From: Aotearoamyces nothofagi
Lineage: Eukaryota > Ascomycota > Leotiomycetes > Leotiales > Tympanidaceae
Reading direction: 5' to 3'
Assembly (NCBI GenBank): GCA_015345905.1
Contig: JADDTR010000027.1
Span: 249,417-313,416 of the forward strand
Length of the DNA stretch: 64,000 nucleotides
The notes under the pieces are model-generated. The model was not told where the DNA came from and made no database searches. It saw only the letters and a program-made list of their open reading frames with translations. Made by a program: the position numbers and the translations under genes. This document shows positions 34,769 through 46,730 of this stretch, piece by piece. Each line of letters starts with the position of its first letter. Position 1 is the stretch's first letter.

Positions 34769-35478
34769 TCATACTTGTGCAATCAGTTGCTTCCCTTTCT
34801 TCTGCATCTCCTGGAGTTTCTTTACTAGTTTCTCTTGCTTCTTTAGCCTCCTATAAGGTATTCAGTTATCTAAGTTAGCCTTTAAACTACGCTGAAGGAA
34901 AATAGAAAGCAAATGAAATTAGAGGAGAGGACAAATTTGGAACCTACCTCTCAATTGGCGTTCCACTTTTGGGTCTGATCCGTCTATATTTCTGAGATAT
35001 TCCAGTTCCCTCACTCGCTGGGCAGCGATGCTTCTCTTGGATTTCTGCGATATTTCTCGGCGTTAAAGAAGTCCCTGCGGCGGAGGACGATGAGGAAGAC
35101 GAAGAGGAGCCAGCTTCCGTACTTGACTCTGTCACAACCTTGATCTCCTGACTTATCTTAGTTGTTCTGACTGCTAATTCGTAATTATGTTGTTTAGTCC
35201 TAGTTTTAAGATTTGTAGCTAAGGATGACGTTTTCTTGAGAGACTGTCTAGCCTCTTTGGAGACTTTGCAGAATGCTCCGGACAGCTCCGTTGTGTACTC
35301 CGGAATTTTGTCTGAAAGAACAATAGTTCTTCAATTAGTAATATGATAGTAGAACTCGAGAGAATATTGATCTTAATATAAACAGGAAAATATCGCTATT
35401 CAGGCCACTTTCAAGGTAGCCATTGCTGTCCGGGTACCAGAGGATCGATATAGGCATCTCAGTTGTATAGGCTGTCAT
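34769..35478 (-). CDS. unrecognised coiled-coil protein, first exon uncertain
   Basis: I do not recognise this gene. Two exons are well supported by phase and splice signals: 35311-34948 and 34850-34769. They encode a Lys/Arg-rich protein with KVSKEARQSLKKTSS, a run of Ser, and a C-terminal heptad stretch (RLKKQEKLVKKLQEMQKKG) predicted to coil. The upstream exon is doubtful: an ATG at 35478-35476 opens a fitting frame, but the only phase-correct donor (a weak GTGGCC inside it) is unconvincing. It lies 255 bases downstream of, and on the same strand as, the Rec114-like gene. It might be nuclear or cytoskeletal; no function can be assigned. Confidence 0.45.
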
Positions 35479-35733
35479 TATGACCTTTTCTTTGGCAGAT
35501 ATATTGATACTAGGTAAGGATGAAGGGAAGCTCTACAAGAGATAGCAAATGTACAGCATTTTAACTAATACCACGCATTCTGCCATACTGCTACATATAT
35601 ATAGTAAGATATTGTATAGCATAGCATATTGTTGGGATTTCGGAAAGCTAACAAGCAAAGTCTAGCCAAGCCCCAAATACCTAACAAAACAGACACTAAG
35701 ATCTTACATACTGAGTACTGAGTAGTTATTGAG

Positions 35734-38065
35734 TCAAATTTCTAGCCCGATCCTACGCCAGGAATTTCCAGTATCTTCGCATAGCTTGATGAACTCTTCG
35801 TTCTCAAGATTCTCACAGATGAATTCATTAATAATAACCTGTCGTTCTTCTTCAGAAGCTTCAGTATACCTTGGACTCTGCCAAATTTCCCTTGGAGCAG
35901 GCCGCTTTTTGTATTTGGAGACAAAACTATCGACCTCGTCTAAGAAGTTTATAGGCGGAGACGATTGTCCCTCTTCTGTAAGGTTAGAGAAGGATCTCCC
36001 ATTTGGTAACAAAGCAGCAGTGTGATCCCGTCCTGATAAAGTTTGAGTTTGTGTTGTCCTATCTATCATCTTCTTCGCTTGTTTGCTAGCTGCTGCCTTC
36101 TCTAAGATAGCTCCTGCCCGTTTCCTAGTTGTCGTTGCCTTGGATCGTAAACCTGGAGCAGTAGAAGGTCTCGTAATTGAGCCACTTTTCGCCGCAAGTG
36201 GTGAGAGCTCTTCTACATGATGAATCGTATCTTGCTGTCCCTCTTTCCTGCCACCAAATTCCATAGCTGACTCTGCGGATTGCTCTAAGTTCTCGTCTAC
36301 TGTTGGAAGAACTTTCGCAGGACGCTTTGCAACCCTCTTGGCTAGTCTCTTTGGTGGTGGCTGGGCTTGTTGGACAATTTGTGGAATAGTCTCCGTCGTC
36401 ATGGAATCCTTTCTCACCACAGTCGGTTGAGGTAATGATGGAAGAAGTTCGACAGGGGACTGGGCTTTCGAGGCTTCTCGAGTTTTTAGAAACGGAAGCT
36501 CGCGTTTTGGTGGTTCCCAGTGTGCAATGTTGTCATTGAGAGCTACAACAGGGGCTGACATTGGCCGCAACATCTCATATGGTAGAGAAACACGCCTATC
36601 TAGTTGTAGAATGTTACTCTCTTCCTGGGAAATTATATCCTGAATCGATGATGCGGAACGTTTTAGTCTAGCTATGTCGGCAACAGATGCCGTCGCTTCA
36701 TCGTCGAGAGCTCCACCGGCTTGCTGCCCAAATACATACGGTGGCACGCTACTAGAAGAGAGTGGGTTACAACGGCCAGTCGGTAAGAAATAAGGCGAGC
36801 GTGAACAAAACCCTTCTTTTCCTTGACTTGGTTCCGCTCTATCCACAGATGTTTCGGATAGTTGGGGTAGCTGGGCCTTGAATAAAGTTAGTAGGATATT
36901 CCTTGCAAGAGTCCTTTCTAGCAGTTAAATGTCTTCTTAGTCTGGTTTTAGAGCCTACTTACTGTTTTTCTCATTTGAGACAGAAAAATTGAAGGTTTTG
37001 GCGGCGGAAAGTTTACTGACGAAACTGGTCTGGTAGGCGACTGGAAGTTGAAAAGTACCGAAGGATCAGAACAGGTATCTAAACGTTGAGCGCTTCTGTC
37101 TCTATCTAAGGACAACGCACTATCCGACCGAAGGGTGTCTGAGCTCGCCATCGGCAGCCCCCTGAATAGGTGAGAATCTGCTGCTGAGAAGGGCCTGCCA
37201 ATGTTGGGCGTCGAATTCGCAAGGCCATGCGATAACGGGATCTCCACGGGAGCTTGTGGTAGCCAAGTACTATGGTTACGGGGTGGTGACTGCGATGCAA
37301 GTTGGGCTAGACCAGAAGGCATTATCGGCGGCAAAGCAGAGCCTATTGATGCGGAACTACCATTAGGTACGGCGTTCTTAACTGGAAATGTTAGATGCTG
37401 AATAATGGCTGCAGCTCGATTATAGTCCAATTCGTTCGTATATCGCATTTGTATTCGCCGTACCTAGCAATGTACGATTAGTGATTCCGCCTTAGTTAAT
37501 TCAAGGTACATGGGGAATGTAGGTTCAATTGATGAAGATTAAGCCAGTCAAAAGATCATCAAGGTAGTCAATTTGAAACTCACTGTTGTTGGCGAAGCTG
37601 GATAACGCATGGCGATGCAGGGACATTTGATGACAACCTGAACGGGAGCCTCAACTCCAGCATCATGCCCACCGAGCGTCAAACGTACATCATGTTCCTG
37701 TGATTGCCTGAGAAGCTCTCCCACATCTACGCGTTCCTGCTCACTCTAAGTCAGACCAGTGTTGAGCTCACCAAGCTTCTTGACCAGCCCGACAAAAGGA
37801 GACAAGCCAAAACCAAGGGATATCATACCAGAGCATCCGAACCAGCTAATATTTTCATCGTCAAATGGCTTTCATATTTGTTCGGGCCACAAGGTACTCG
37901 CTCTGTCTGAAATATATGGAATAGCTGGCCTCTTCTCGTGTCATGGACCCACTGATGACTCTTAGATGTTAAAGAGCTTGTGGCATATGAGAACTTCTCT
38001 AAGGGAATAGTGGTCCAATCCAGGTCGAATACCTGTGAAGATAACTGGGAGTGGGAATGTTCCAT
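35734..38065 (-). CDS. probable Rec114-like meiotic recombination protein
   Basis: Model: exons 38065-37829, 37736-37584, 37463-36963, 36876-35734; 677 aa. The N-terminal 160 residues look like the PH-type fold of Rec114/Rec7: LEKFSYATSSL, HDTRRGQLFHIFQ, SHLTMKIL, VQVVIKCPCIAMRYP and VRRIQMRYTNELDYNRAAA. A long disordered, Ser/Pro-rich middle follows. The C-terminus is a short conserved helix block (NEFICENLENEEFIKLCED, then WRRIGLE), where Rec114 binds its partner Mei4. Rec114 is needed for Spo11 double-strand breaks. Sequence conservation in this family is low, so the name is an inference from domain order; the exon chain itself is phase-consistent. An extra 5' exon is possible. Confidence 0.62.
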
Positions 38066-38465
38066 TTCAAAGAAATATGAGAAATTGCCAAATTTGAAAA
38101 GGAGGGCAGAGATGGATATTGTTAGTGTGGCATGGTCAGTAGATATCAATGGATATATAGCAATCCCTCGATATATTAATTTGTGCCAGGCTCCCCCGGT
38201 AAAAGTTAGGATGTGATGGAAGAAAATGAAGTCGACTCAGGTACCTCTTTCAGGCTAGTGGTTAGCGCTTTGCCAAATTGGGGCAGATTATCATGTGATT
38301 TGGAGGAATTTCAGATTGGGAACTCGAAGCAGACTATTTACTATGCAATTTTTCTATGCAATAGAGCTATAGAGTCGGGATTCGAAGAATTCCTGACTGA
38401 TGACACATGATCCGGGTACAGAGGATATCCCACCCAACGCCGAGCACTATTGAGACCGATGTCCG
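38066..38465. other. spacer between Rec114-like gene and VPS27
   Basis: 400 bases between the Rec114-like start and the VPS27 stop, both minus strand. I looked for a tRNA because of an A-box-like stretch near 38250, but the arms do not pair. Confidence 0.5.
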
Positions 38466-40895
38466 CTAAAATTCTATTAAGCTTTCCTCCACTGGAACTG
38501 CTTTTGGTTGTGGAGCATGCTGAGGTGCCGAAGGAAACGATTCCTGTGTGTAACTACTATGAGTGGTAGGTTGTGCCTGCCATGCCTGCTGCGCCATAGC
38601 ATTTTGTTGCTGGGCTTGCCAGTACGGTTGCTGTTGAGGCTGCTGTTGTGCAGCCGGTTGTTGAGAAGCTGGCTGCTGAGGCTGTGGCTGTGGCTGTTGC
38701 TGCTCTTGTGATATTGGGTGGTGTGGAAACTGCTGAGGGGCCTGTGGCTGTGGTAAGGGATGGGGTGACTGCATTACAGGGTATTGTGCCTGATTCTGGT
38801 CATTAGGGGCATGTACAGGGGGGGCTTGATCTTGCGAGCTATTTCCATAGTAGAATGCCGCACTTGGATCAGCTGAGGGTGCCAAAGTGGATTCAGACGA
38901 CGCAAAGGTCGCTGGCGGCTGAGATGGTGCCAAGCCAGGAGCCGATGCCTGGGGTTGTGGACCACCTTCAGGCGCATAAGGCGATGGCTGCTGTGAATAC
39001 TGTGCGGAAGCTGCACTTGGTGTATGCCAGCTTCCTGTTCTTTGCGGCTGTATTGGGCTTTGATTATACGCATCCTGCCGTCGTTCGGGCCCGGGATAAC
39101 CAGAGGCTGCCAGCGGGGTTCTAGGATCGTATATAGGATACTGTTGAGATGGATAGGCGTAAGTAGACTGTGGTCTCGCATATGGTTCTTGTGGGGTATT
39201 TCCAGTATAAAAACTCTCCGCCCCTCCAGGACCAGTTGGTATATTGGATGGTATAGATGGATAGATGCTTGGTGGTTGACGTTGCGGAGGTATATTATAA
39301 CCTCCAATAGAATGTTGACTATACGTATTGGATAGTCGCTCCTCTAGCATACGATCGTAATACCGAACTACTGTTGAAAGCTTGGCATGTAGATCAAGGA
39401 GAGTATCTGCATATATTAGCAATGAATAACAATGACGATATCACATAAATTTACCATGTTTACTCATGGTCTCGCCATAAGTCCTTGCAAGCTTGGGTCG
39501 AAGAGTGCCAATGCTATCATACAGCTCTTGTATTTGTGGTTCGCGAAGGATAGTTCCAGGGGGCTGGGTTTGTAGTCTATCAACTAATGTAGAGAATAGG
39601 TTAATATTCTCGGCCTCAATGGGCGTGAGCTCATAATCATTCCTTGGCAGTACGAAGGGGCCCGAGGAAGGATTGTTGCTGGAGCTTGAAGACTGCTCCT
39701 TTAGCGTGGCCGCATGTTTCCTCTTTTGCTCCTCCATGTCGGCTAAAGAAGCTGCAATAGCTGCTTTGAGATCATCATCTTCCTCTTCTGCTGGTTTTGT
39801 TGGTTCTGACTTAGCAAGACTATTAGGAACTGTTTCAGATAGCTTCGATGGCGACTGTAGCTTTGCTTGGGGAACGTAGCCAGCACTTGAGTGCCCATTC
39901 ACCTCCTCCAGGCTCATTGCTAGAGCACGCTTGAGATCCTCGTCAAAGCCATCATCTACCCTCGCGCTGCGTGGCTGCATCGTAGCTGGTCGGGTCTTCA
40001 GAGTTGTTGGTGACCTCTCAGGAGCAAAGGAACCCCCTTTGGATGACTTATCCGTCAATTTCACATAACATCCATCGTCTACCCTGACTGGCTGTAATAT
40101 TCCAAGATGTGGTAGTGGTATTGACTTGCTGGAACACTGTTGGTCAAAGACGTTTCCACAGTTCCGGCAATGGTGTTTGCGGTTTGTGAAGCTGAAGGCG
40201 GTTCGGCATCGCATGCAGACATCAGAATCTGTCCATTCTGGGGGCTAGGAAGGTTGGGTCAGCCATTGCCATCAATTGTGAGTTAACATAACTCACAGCA
40301 CTGCTGTCTAACATGCTACTAGCAACATCCACCTTTGGAGGAAACTTCCAGCCTTCCCGCTGTAAACCTTTGTAAGTCTCTCCAATATAAGACAGGTCGT
40401 ATCGTTCCTCAGTAGCAGTTGCCCAAGTCTGTATCAACTCAAGAATCTTGTTCTTCACTTCTTCGTTAACTGCAACCCCCGGACCTTCGGCGTGTAATAA
40501 CGATGTCAAGTTGTCCATAAACTCGCGTGACGCGATTTCGATCAAGAAGTGGGAGCCACCATTCTTAACACAGGTATCCGTAAGCTACAGATGAAAATCA
40601 GCTACTGCATCCAGACCATTAACTTTTTTCTGCTCACATTCAATGCGCTTAGCTGGAAGTTTGGGTTCTTGCTACCTATTCGGCGCTTCAACGAGCGCAT
40701 AGCTTCCTTTGGCTGAACCGTCTTCGACCGAATAACATCGGAAATTTCGAGGTTAAGAGCGATATCTTCCCTGCAAACATTTAGCATCTATAAAGTGTCC
40801 GAGAACTGCCGGACTGCATACAAGCTGGAAGACGTCGCTCGTTCGATCTGCTCATCCAGAGCTGTGTTAGAGGCGCCAAACCATCCCGCCATCAT
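38466..40895 (-). CDS. VPS27: Vps27, ESCRT-0 FYVE protein
   Basis: Endosomal sorting: binds PI3P and ubiquitinated cargo and recruits ESCRT-I. Model: exons 40895-40822, 40770-40638, 40584-40297, 40244-39455, 39406-38466; 741 aa. VHS domain at about 1-145 ([20 protein letters not shown] start, [19 protein letters not shown] end). FYVE finger from about 175: [13 protein letters not shown] and the closing CYVKL. Two ubiquitin-interacting motifs, [13 protein letters not shown] and [17 protein letters not shown]-like helical region follows, and the last 250 residues are Pro/Gln-rich with long Gln runs, ending in a clathrin-box-like SLIEF. Start: tandem ATGs at 40895 and 40892; the first is used. 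Confidence 0.95.
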
Positions 40896-41270
40896 CTTGA
40901 TTACTTCTAGTCACAGAGTGACAAAAGCTGCCGAGGGGTTCTTCAAAACAGATTCCTTGGATGTCGACTCGGCGCCGCTTTGAATGTTTTATAGACCTTT
41001 CACACTCTTCAAGGTATGGTGGCAATGAAGGTCGGGGTAAATGTAGATGTGTTAGAGTGCTGGAGCTTAAGCTCATGCCTAAGGAGCATGCACTATCATG
41101 GTACGCAATTAGCCTCGCTAGCGACCTGACCCTTGCCAAAAATGACGAGGCCAGCCTCGCGCGATTTTGCCGCAACCTCGCCGATCTCCATTATGTGAAA
41201 GACGAAACCTGAAGACTATCTACGCGCACTGATCATTATCGATCAGTATCAGTATTTTCCTAATGGCTCA
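40896..41270. other. divergent promoter region
   Basis: 375 bases between the VPS27 start and the next plus-strand gene. No box or frame that I would defend. Confidence 0.5.
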
Positions 41271-42498
41271 ATGGCAGACGAGGCGCTCCTCAACAAAATC
41301 CAGGACTTGAGCGATCTGGAGCTGGCCGCACTACTATGTCTTTCAGCTCAAGAGCATTGTATAATTGATACAGAACCTTATGCCGTGGACAATCTCGTCC
41401 ATGAACTGGGACTAGTGAGTACCACCGTGACTTCTACTTTTATGTTTAGTTTCTGATCAAGACCAGGTTGCTTCCAACGTGTTCGGCCTATCCCACGCCG
41501 TGATAGACTGCACACAGCACACCAGCCTCGATGACTTTGCCAGCTCGATTTATGACGAGAATAGCTTTCGAGGACGTGCTGAGTCGCCCATCAGGTCTCG
41601 ACAAGAACCTTACTTCCTACAGCCTTCTGGTTTTCGATCTTTGTCGAGATCACCAATGTCAGAGACCTTCAACGATACTAAGAAGATTGCAAATGTCATT
41701 ATAGCGAAGAACCTTGACGAGGCGCCAAAACAGGTTCAAATCCAAGCTTTAGAGCTTTTACGAACGAAGCGTATATACACTCATACGACAGTGCATAGCG
41801 CGCCAAAGCAATTCTTGTTCATTGCATTGGTGGCTGGGGGTGAAGGACCAAGGCTAACGAAGCACTTGAATGATCATATGTTTATATCGCACTTCCATGA
41901 CCCTGAAGATGGATATCCCAATCTAGAAGACTTGGAAAATGATGGTGACTCCATCTCATCCGTTGTGAGGAAAAATGCCATCAACGACCATATACGTGCT
42001 GCCTCAAATCCTTTATTCTCTGCCTCGGTGAGCATGTACGGACATCCGCTATGTATTCAAATTGCTTACATGGTAAAGGACATTGAGTTCATCGCGCTGC
42101 AGAGCACTTGTGTTACCATTAATATAGAGATAACGCGTTATATCCATAACATCGTCGCCTTTATGCGTCTCCACCGTGCTGTTATTGGTGGTGTTTCAGC
42201 TGTAGCTACAAAGCAGTATGACAAGCTCGTCAGGTAAGTTAGCACTTCCTAGAGTAAGTCAATCGGCTGATTTAATAGATGCCTTGCCCCACTTCACGGC
42301 TTGACGTATGTCACCCCTTCGCTGGTTGCACTCGCTGCTAAAAAGATCTATCCTCACCGGGTCCAAATTACGGCACCAGAAAAGGAGAGAAGCGTACAGT
42401 GGGGCAGTGATATTGATTCTGTAGCTACTATTTTGGAAGGTGTCGGTCCCGAGGCGGTCATAGATGACGTCCTAGCTTCAGTAGAAGTACCATTATAG
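41271..42498 (+). CDS. conserved fungal protein, AAA-lid/Mg-chelatase-like
   Basis: Model: exons 41271-41414, 41467-42233, 42279-42498; 376 aa. The protein has an N-terminal helical segment (LSDLELAALLCLSAQEH), then LELLRTKRIYTHTTVHSAPKQFLFIALV and a helical C-terminal half with HRAVIGGVSAVATKQYDKL and LAPLHGLTYVTPSLVALAA. The arrangement resembles the lid part of MoxR/Mg-chelatase ATPases, and fungal relatives are, as I recall, often labelled magnesium chelatase, but there is no Walker A motif. So it is either a regulatory lid without ATPase or a mislabelled family. Fungi make no chlorophyll, so a chelatase role is not implied. Gene structure is firm; function is open. Confidence 0.78.
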
Positions 42499-43379
42499 AT
42501 AACTGCCTGTGATTCAAATCGATATTACCATATCTTCATACTCTGTGGATAGCATTTCTCGCAACTTGTTAGACCAAGCTTATAGTCTAAGAAGCCAATC
42601 GAAGTCAGATATATAATATACCCTTTACTGCGTTCCTTTCATGGCAGAGCTCTCAGTTTACGCATTAGTAAAAAATTATAACGTGAATGCACAACCTTCG
42701 CTCCATCCTATCACTACCTCTCCCCCCTTGCTTTCCATAAATCGATACACATCTCTTTAACTACTAATTACAATATTTTCAGATCTCTAAGCCTTTTATT
42801 GAAACTACGTCTCCCCAACCAAAATCCCAAGATAACCTCGCAACCTGCCTCCAACCTCAACCATGCTTGTTCTCGGTCGTACCGTTAGGAGCAAATAAAA
42901 ATCAATAAAGCCAAGGCATGGACATTCAGTACAACATGAATTCTGGAACATGAAATGTAAACCACTCGTCAAAAGGCGTACCTACCGGCTCCATGAAAAT
43001 CCTAATTAGTATTACATCTGACCGCCGTATGTTCGAGTTGCCTTCAGCCTCTCGTAGACCTTCTCGTCTTGGGATAAAACGGGTTCCTTGCTAGCTAATT
43101 TTGCAACATTTATTGCTGTCTACTATGGATTTACGGAAATGAGTTTAGAGACGAGTCTTTAGAATTGAACTTTGGATTTGCTTTTGTTGAATCGATAAGC
43201 TCAACTGCTTTTATACTTAAAAGTGGACGTCATTGTTCATGATTTCTGTTTTCACGTGGTGATCTCATTCCAAGCATTGGATATGAATTGTGGATTAGCT
43301 AAATGTTTTTCTATACATTTCTTTATTGCTACAAAATACCTTGAACGCCACCCATTCAATTCTGTCTCAGTAAAATAGT
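42499..43379. other. convergent 3' spacer
   Basis: 880 bases between two facing stops, including both 3' ends. Nothing coding or repeated recognised. Confidence 0.5.
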
Positions 43380-45147
43380 CTATGCTACTTCCTTGAACTT
43401 GCACTGCCAGCCAGATTCCTTGGCCAACAATGGAAGACTACGATATGTTGTTAATAATCACCATTAATAAATCCGGGATTGCCATTAACTTACCTGGCAC
43501 CCAAGCACCATCCAAGTTCATTTCCCTTTATTTTCTTGGCAATCTTGACCTCTCTGTCGATTGGTAGCTCATATCCAGTATGTAATAGTGCCATCATAAA
43601 GCTTAGATCCAAGCACCATTCTGGCCTGTCCCTCAACTCTTCTATGGCGCCGGGCACGCTGGAGAACATATCCCAATAAGTTTCGCCACCGCAAACCTGG
43701 CTAGTAAGTTGCTGCATTTCCTTCAATGTGAATGACTCGGGCATGCCCAATGGCTCCGTACGATCGAAGAAGTAAGAGAAAGTGTAGATATCTTCTCGTG
43801 AGAAGGTCTTTGCTAGAGATGGTTGATGAACACCATTGAACGAGCAGGGAGCTAGGGTACACTCTGTATCCTTCTGCAGAATCTTCTCAGCAAGGCCACG
43901 GCATTGTGCCGCTGATGATGATGATGGCCCAGTCATGTTAACAACAATCGTGTCCCCGAGAGGATGACCGCTGCTAAGCTTGACTTTGACTTCACGTGAC
44001 ATTCCTGGAGGGATGCATGGGTTGGTGATAGGCGCCTCGGTCCAGCTGATATCAGAATTTTTGGTCTCGTGGATACCTTCAAGAAGGGTTCTATGAATGG
44101 CCTCTCGGGCTGACATGAGGCCATATCCAAGATGAGAATGTTGATATAGTTCAAATTTTCGGCCACCAAAGTTGAGAGCGTATTTGTGATCACCCTCCTC
44201 TAACTTTTCGGGCATTCCATGAGATGGGCTTTTGAAAGTAGGTTCAAAAACAATCTGAGTAGAGCCTCCTCCAAGATCAAAGACAGCTGCTGTCTCGTTA
44301 TCGTCTGGTCCGCCAATCTTTCCGAGGAGGTAGTTGGTAGTAATCCATGCATAGACTCCTTCGTCTTTGCCATCCATAATTGCAACGCCATTCTCCTTCT
44401 CTGAGATTACTGGGAAAGGATAGACGGTCTCCAGTCGTGTGCGAACAGCATCTAGGATATTTTTGGCCATTTCATCACCAATCATTCTTAGACCAGCTGT
44501 AGCCTTGACGGCGACAGGAGAGCATGGCTTGAGTTTATCGGGCACGGTCTTCATCGCAACATCCATCAGGGCATCCAAACTCTTTGCTGCGCCTTCGGCG
44601 TCTTCTTTATAGGAGCTCAGACCAGATCCTCCCTCTCTCTTTTCGGTCATCTTGAATTCTTCATGTTCAAGTTCCGGCGTCGTACCGCAGTTATTGAATC
44701 GGTACACATGAATACGGGATCCAGTGCTGCCAGCATCTATCATAAGGGCATATTGAATGATTGGCTTCGATGGATCGCTGGACTTCGAACACTTCGTTGT
44801 CCCTAACGACGGGTCTGATGCCGTTTGGCCACCATAGCTTCCTATACAGTATTAGCGACGCCGACGCTCGGAAGACGTAGTTCAGATGCGTGATCAAAGC
44901 AATGCATACCTCCAATACTTGTTCCCTTGGGAGCAAGATAGTAGAACAGGAAGACGACGAAGAGAAGGATGCCCCCGGTTTTCAAATATCGCGAGCGTTG
45001 ACTTTGCGTCATCCACGCGGTTTTGAGGTTCTCCAGATTGCCGGCGAGACGGGTCCTTGAACCCCTAGAAGAACTATAGCGAGCTGGCTTCTCGTGTATA
45101 TCGGGCGCTCCGTTTCTCGTGGGCAGCGACACGTCAATATATCGCAT
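43380..45147 (-). CDS. GDA1: Gda1, Golgi guanosine diphosphatase
   Basis: Type II Golgi membrane enzyme hydrolysing GDP to GMP, which lets the GDP-mannose transporter exchange and glycosylation proceed. Model: exons 45147-44910, 44841-43494, 43437-43380; 547 aa. Short Arg-rich cytosolic tail, one membrane segment at about 55-75 (TGGILLFVVFLFYYLAP), then the lumenal GDA1/CD39 fold. Apyrase conserved regions: DAGSTGSRIHVYRF, KATAGLRM, GVYAWITTNYLLG and VFDLGGGSTQIVFE. The small last exon supplies SLPLLAKESGWQCKFKEVA after GWCLGA; without splicing the frame would end one residue later with Arg. Cys residues are consistent with lumenal disulfides. Confidence 0.94.
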
Positions 45148-46730
45148 ATGGCTGTAGAGCGGATAGGTGGGTAAAAACACAAGCCCACTAACAGCCTCTT
45201 CAATCAAGATCAATTGAAAAGAGCGTCAAGAATCGAAAGGTCGTGATGCGAGAAAAGCAGCAGGAGCAAGCAAAAAAAAGGAGTCGAAATTGGATTTCTA
45301 TACGAAGTTAATCTGAAGCCAGAGAGGACGGAGTAGACCCTTGCACGGCTTGTTAGCTCCCGGTTGTGTGAGCGGACGTTTTTCAGATGCGCCACCGTAA
45401 CGCACGCTGGCACGGCTGGGCAGCGCCTAAACGCGCTCGTACCAGCGATTGGAATTTTCATACCTACAACGATGATACCCTTTTACGATGGACGAATTTA
45501 GAATTTAGGCGGTTAACTTTAGAATGGTACATTTGGGCAAGCTGATGCAAGTGCTACAGCTAGGAAAGATGGCTTTGCTGATGGATGCCATCTGGGATTA
45601 TCTAGAGTCCATCAGGCCCGTTTGTACCTTCGAGGTATGGCTCTTTGGTGAACGCCGGTAAGACCTGAGTGAGCCGATAGGATAGTCATATCCCACAACT
45701 GCAATAACTTCACAGATGGCTTTTCCACGTTCCTTGTTGGTACGGGAATTCCAGAGTACATGATCAGTCTTCCTCAATGTGTGCTTAGTAGCACCTTTGG
45801 ACCATAATCCTTGCTTTATGGTTTTTAACGTAACGCTGGGCGGCGAACTAGCCATATGAAATAGAAAGGTGGTAAAAGGATCTAGAATATCATGGTGAGC
45901 CTTAGAAAAGATTGCTATAAGTACCATCGAAATGAATCGTTAAATCGAAATGAATCGTTAAAGAAGGAAAGTTCTACAAGCACTCTAGTAATATGAGTGA
46001 TCATAATCTGGTGTCGGTTTTGTATAATAGATTGTCCTTCATTTGACAAGATTAGTCCTAAAGGCATTGGTGCTAAAACAAGCGACTGTCCACGATGGTA
46101 CCGCCTTATAGATGCTATGTAGTCGAGGAGGCCCTACTGCGAAAAAGTTGTCCTCGTTCTCGTATATCAGTCTGGTTATAATATGAAAGTTTTATAAATG
46201 GAAATGGTAAAGGCAAAGAAAAAGACGAATGGCTGCTCGGAAAGGATCTATGATAACAATGAGGTATACAAGGCCGTTCAGAACGGGGAAGGGCCCTTTA
46301 AAAGAGCAAAGAGACTCTCTTGACTTAATGATACGTACTTCAGCAATATACTATGAAACAGAAAATACAATAAAACAACTCTCAGTCTAACAATACCGCC
46401 GTTTACGTGAAATTCCAGATCCTAGCAGATGATGGAGTCTTTCGGGAGAGCTAAATAACATGTTGTATTTACACGATGGCTTCAACAAGCGATGGCCCAA
46501 CAACCCGGGTAACCATAACATCTGCCGCATGACTTTTGAAGCAACCTTCCAACTCACCAACTACACGGATTATTTACCATGCGTACACACTAAATGAAAC
46601 ATTTCGAACGCGTCTTCACGTCGCGACTCAGTCCTTATCGCTATCGCACAAGAGCGACCAGTTACCGCGCTGATCATTCTCCCCAGCAACCAGATTTGGC
46701 GTCATCGGTAAACAAAAGAACTCCAATTTC
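45148..46730. other. divergent spacer upstream of GDA1 and kinesin
   Basis: 1.6 kb. An unspliced minus-strand frame (about 45855-45598, starting MASSPPSVTLKTIKQGLW) is the only one with some protein character, but it is short and unrecognised, so not called. An 18-bp tandem duplication lies at 45926-45961. Much of the rest is plain AT-rich sequence. Confidence 0.5.
45926..45961. repeat. 18-bp tandem duplication
   Basis: Two perfect adjacent copies of ATCGAAATGAATCGTTAA. A simple slippage product, with no known function. Confidence 0.97.

Noticed and set aside
38250-38400. Possible tRNA (A-box-like GGCTAGTGGTTAGCGC, B-box-like GATTCGAA)
   Set aside because: Distance between boxes is about 120 bases and neither the acceptor nor the T arm pairs.
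45598-45927. Unspliced minus-strand frame of 109 codons
   Set aside because: Plausible composition from the ATG at 45855 but no recognised motif, no splice support and no neighbour logic.
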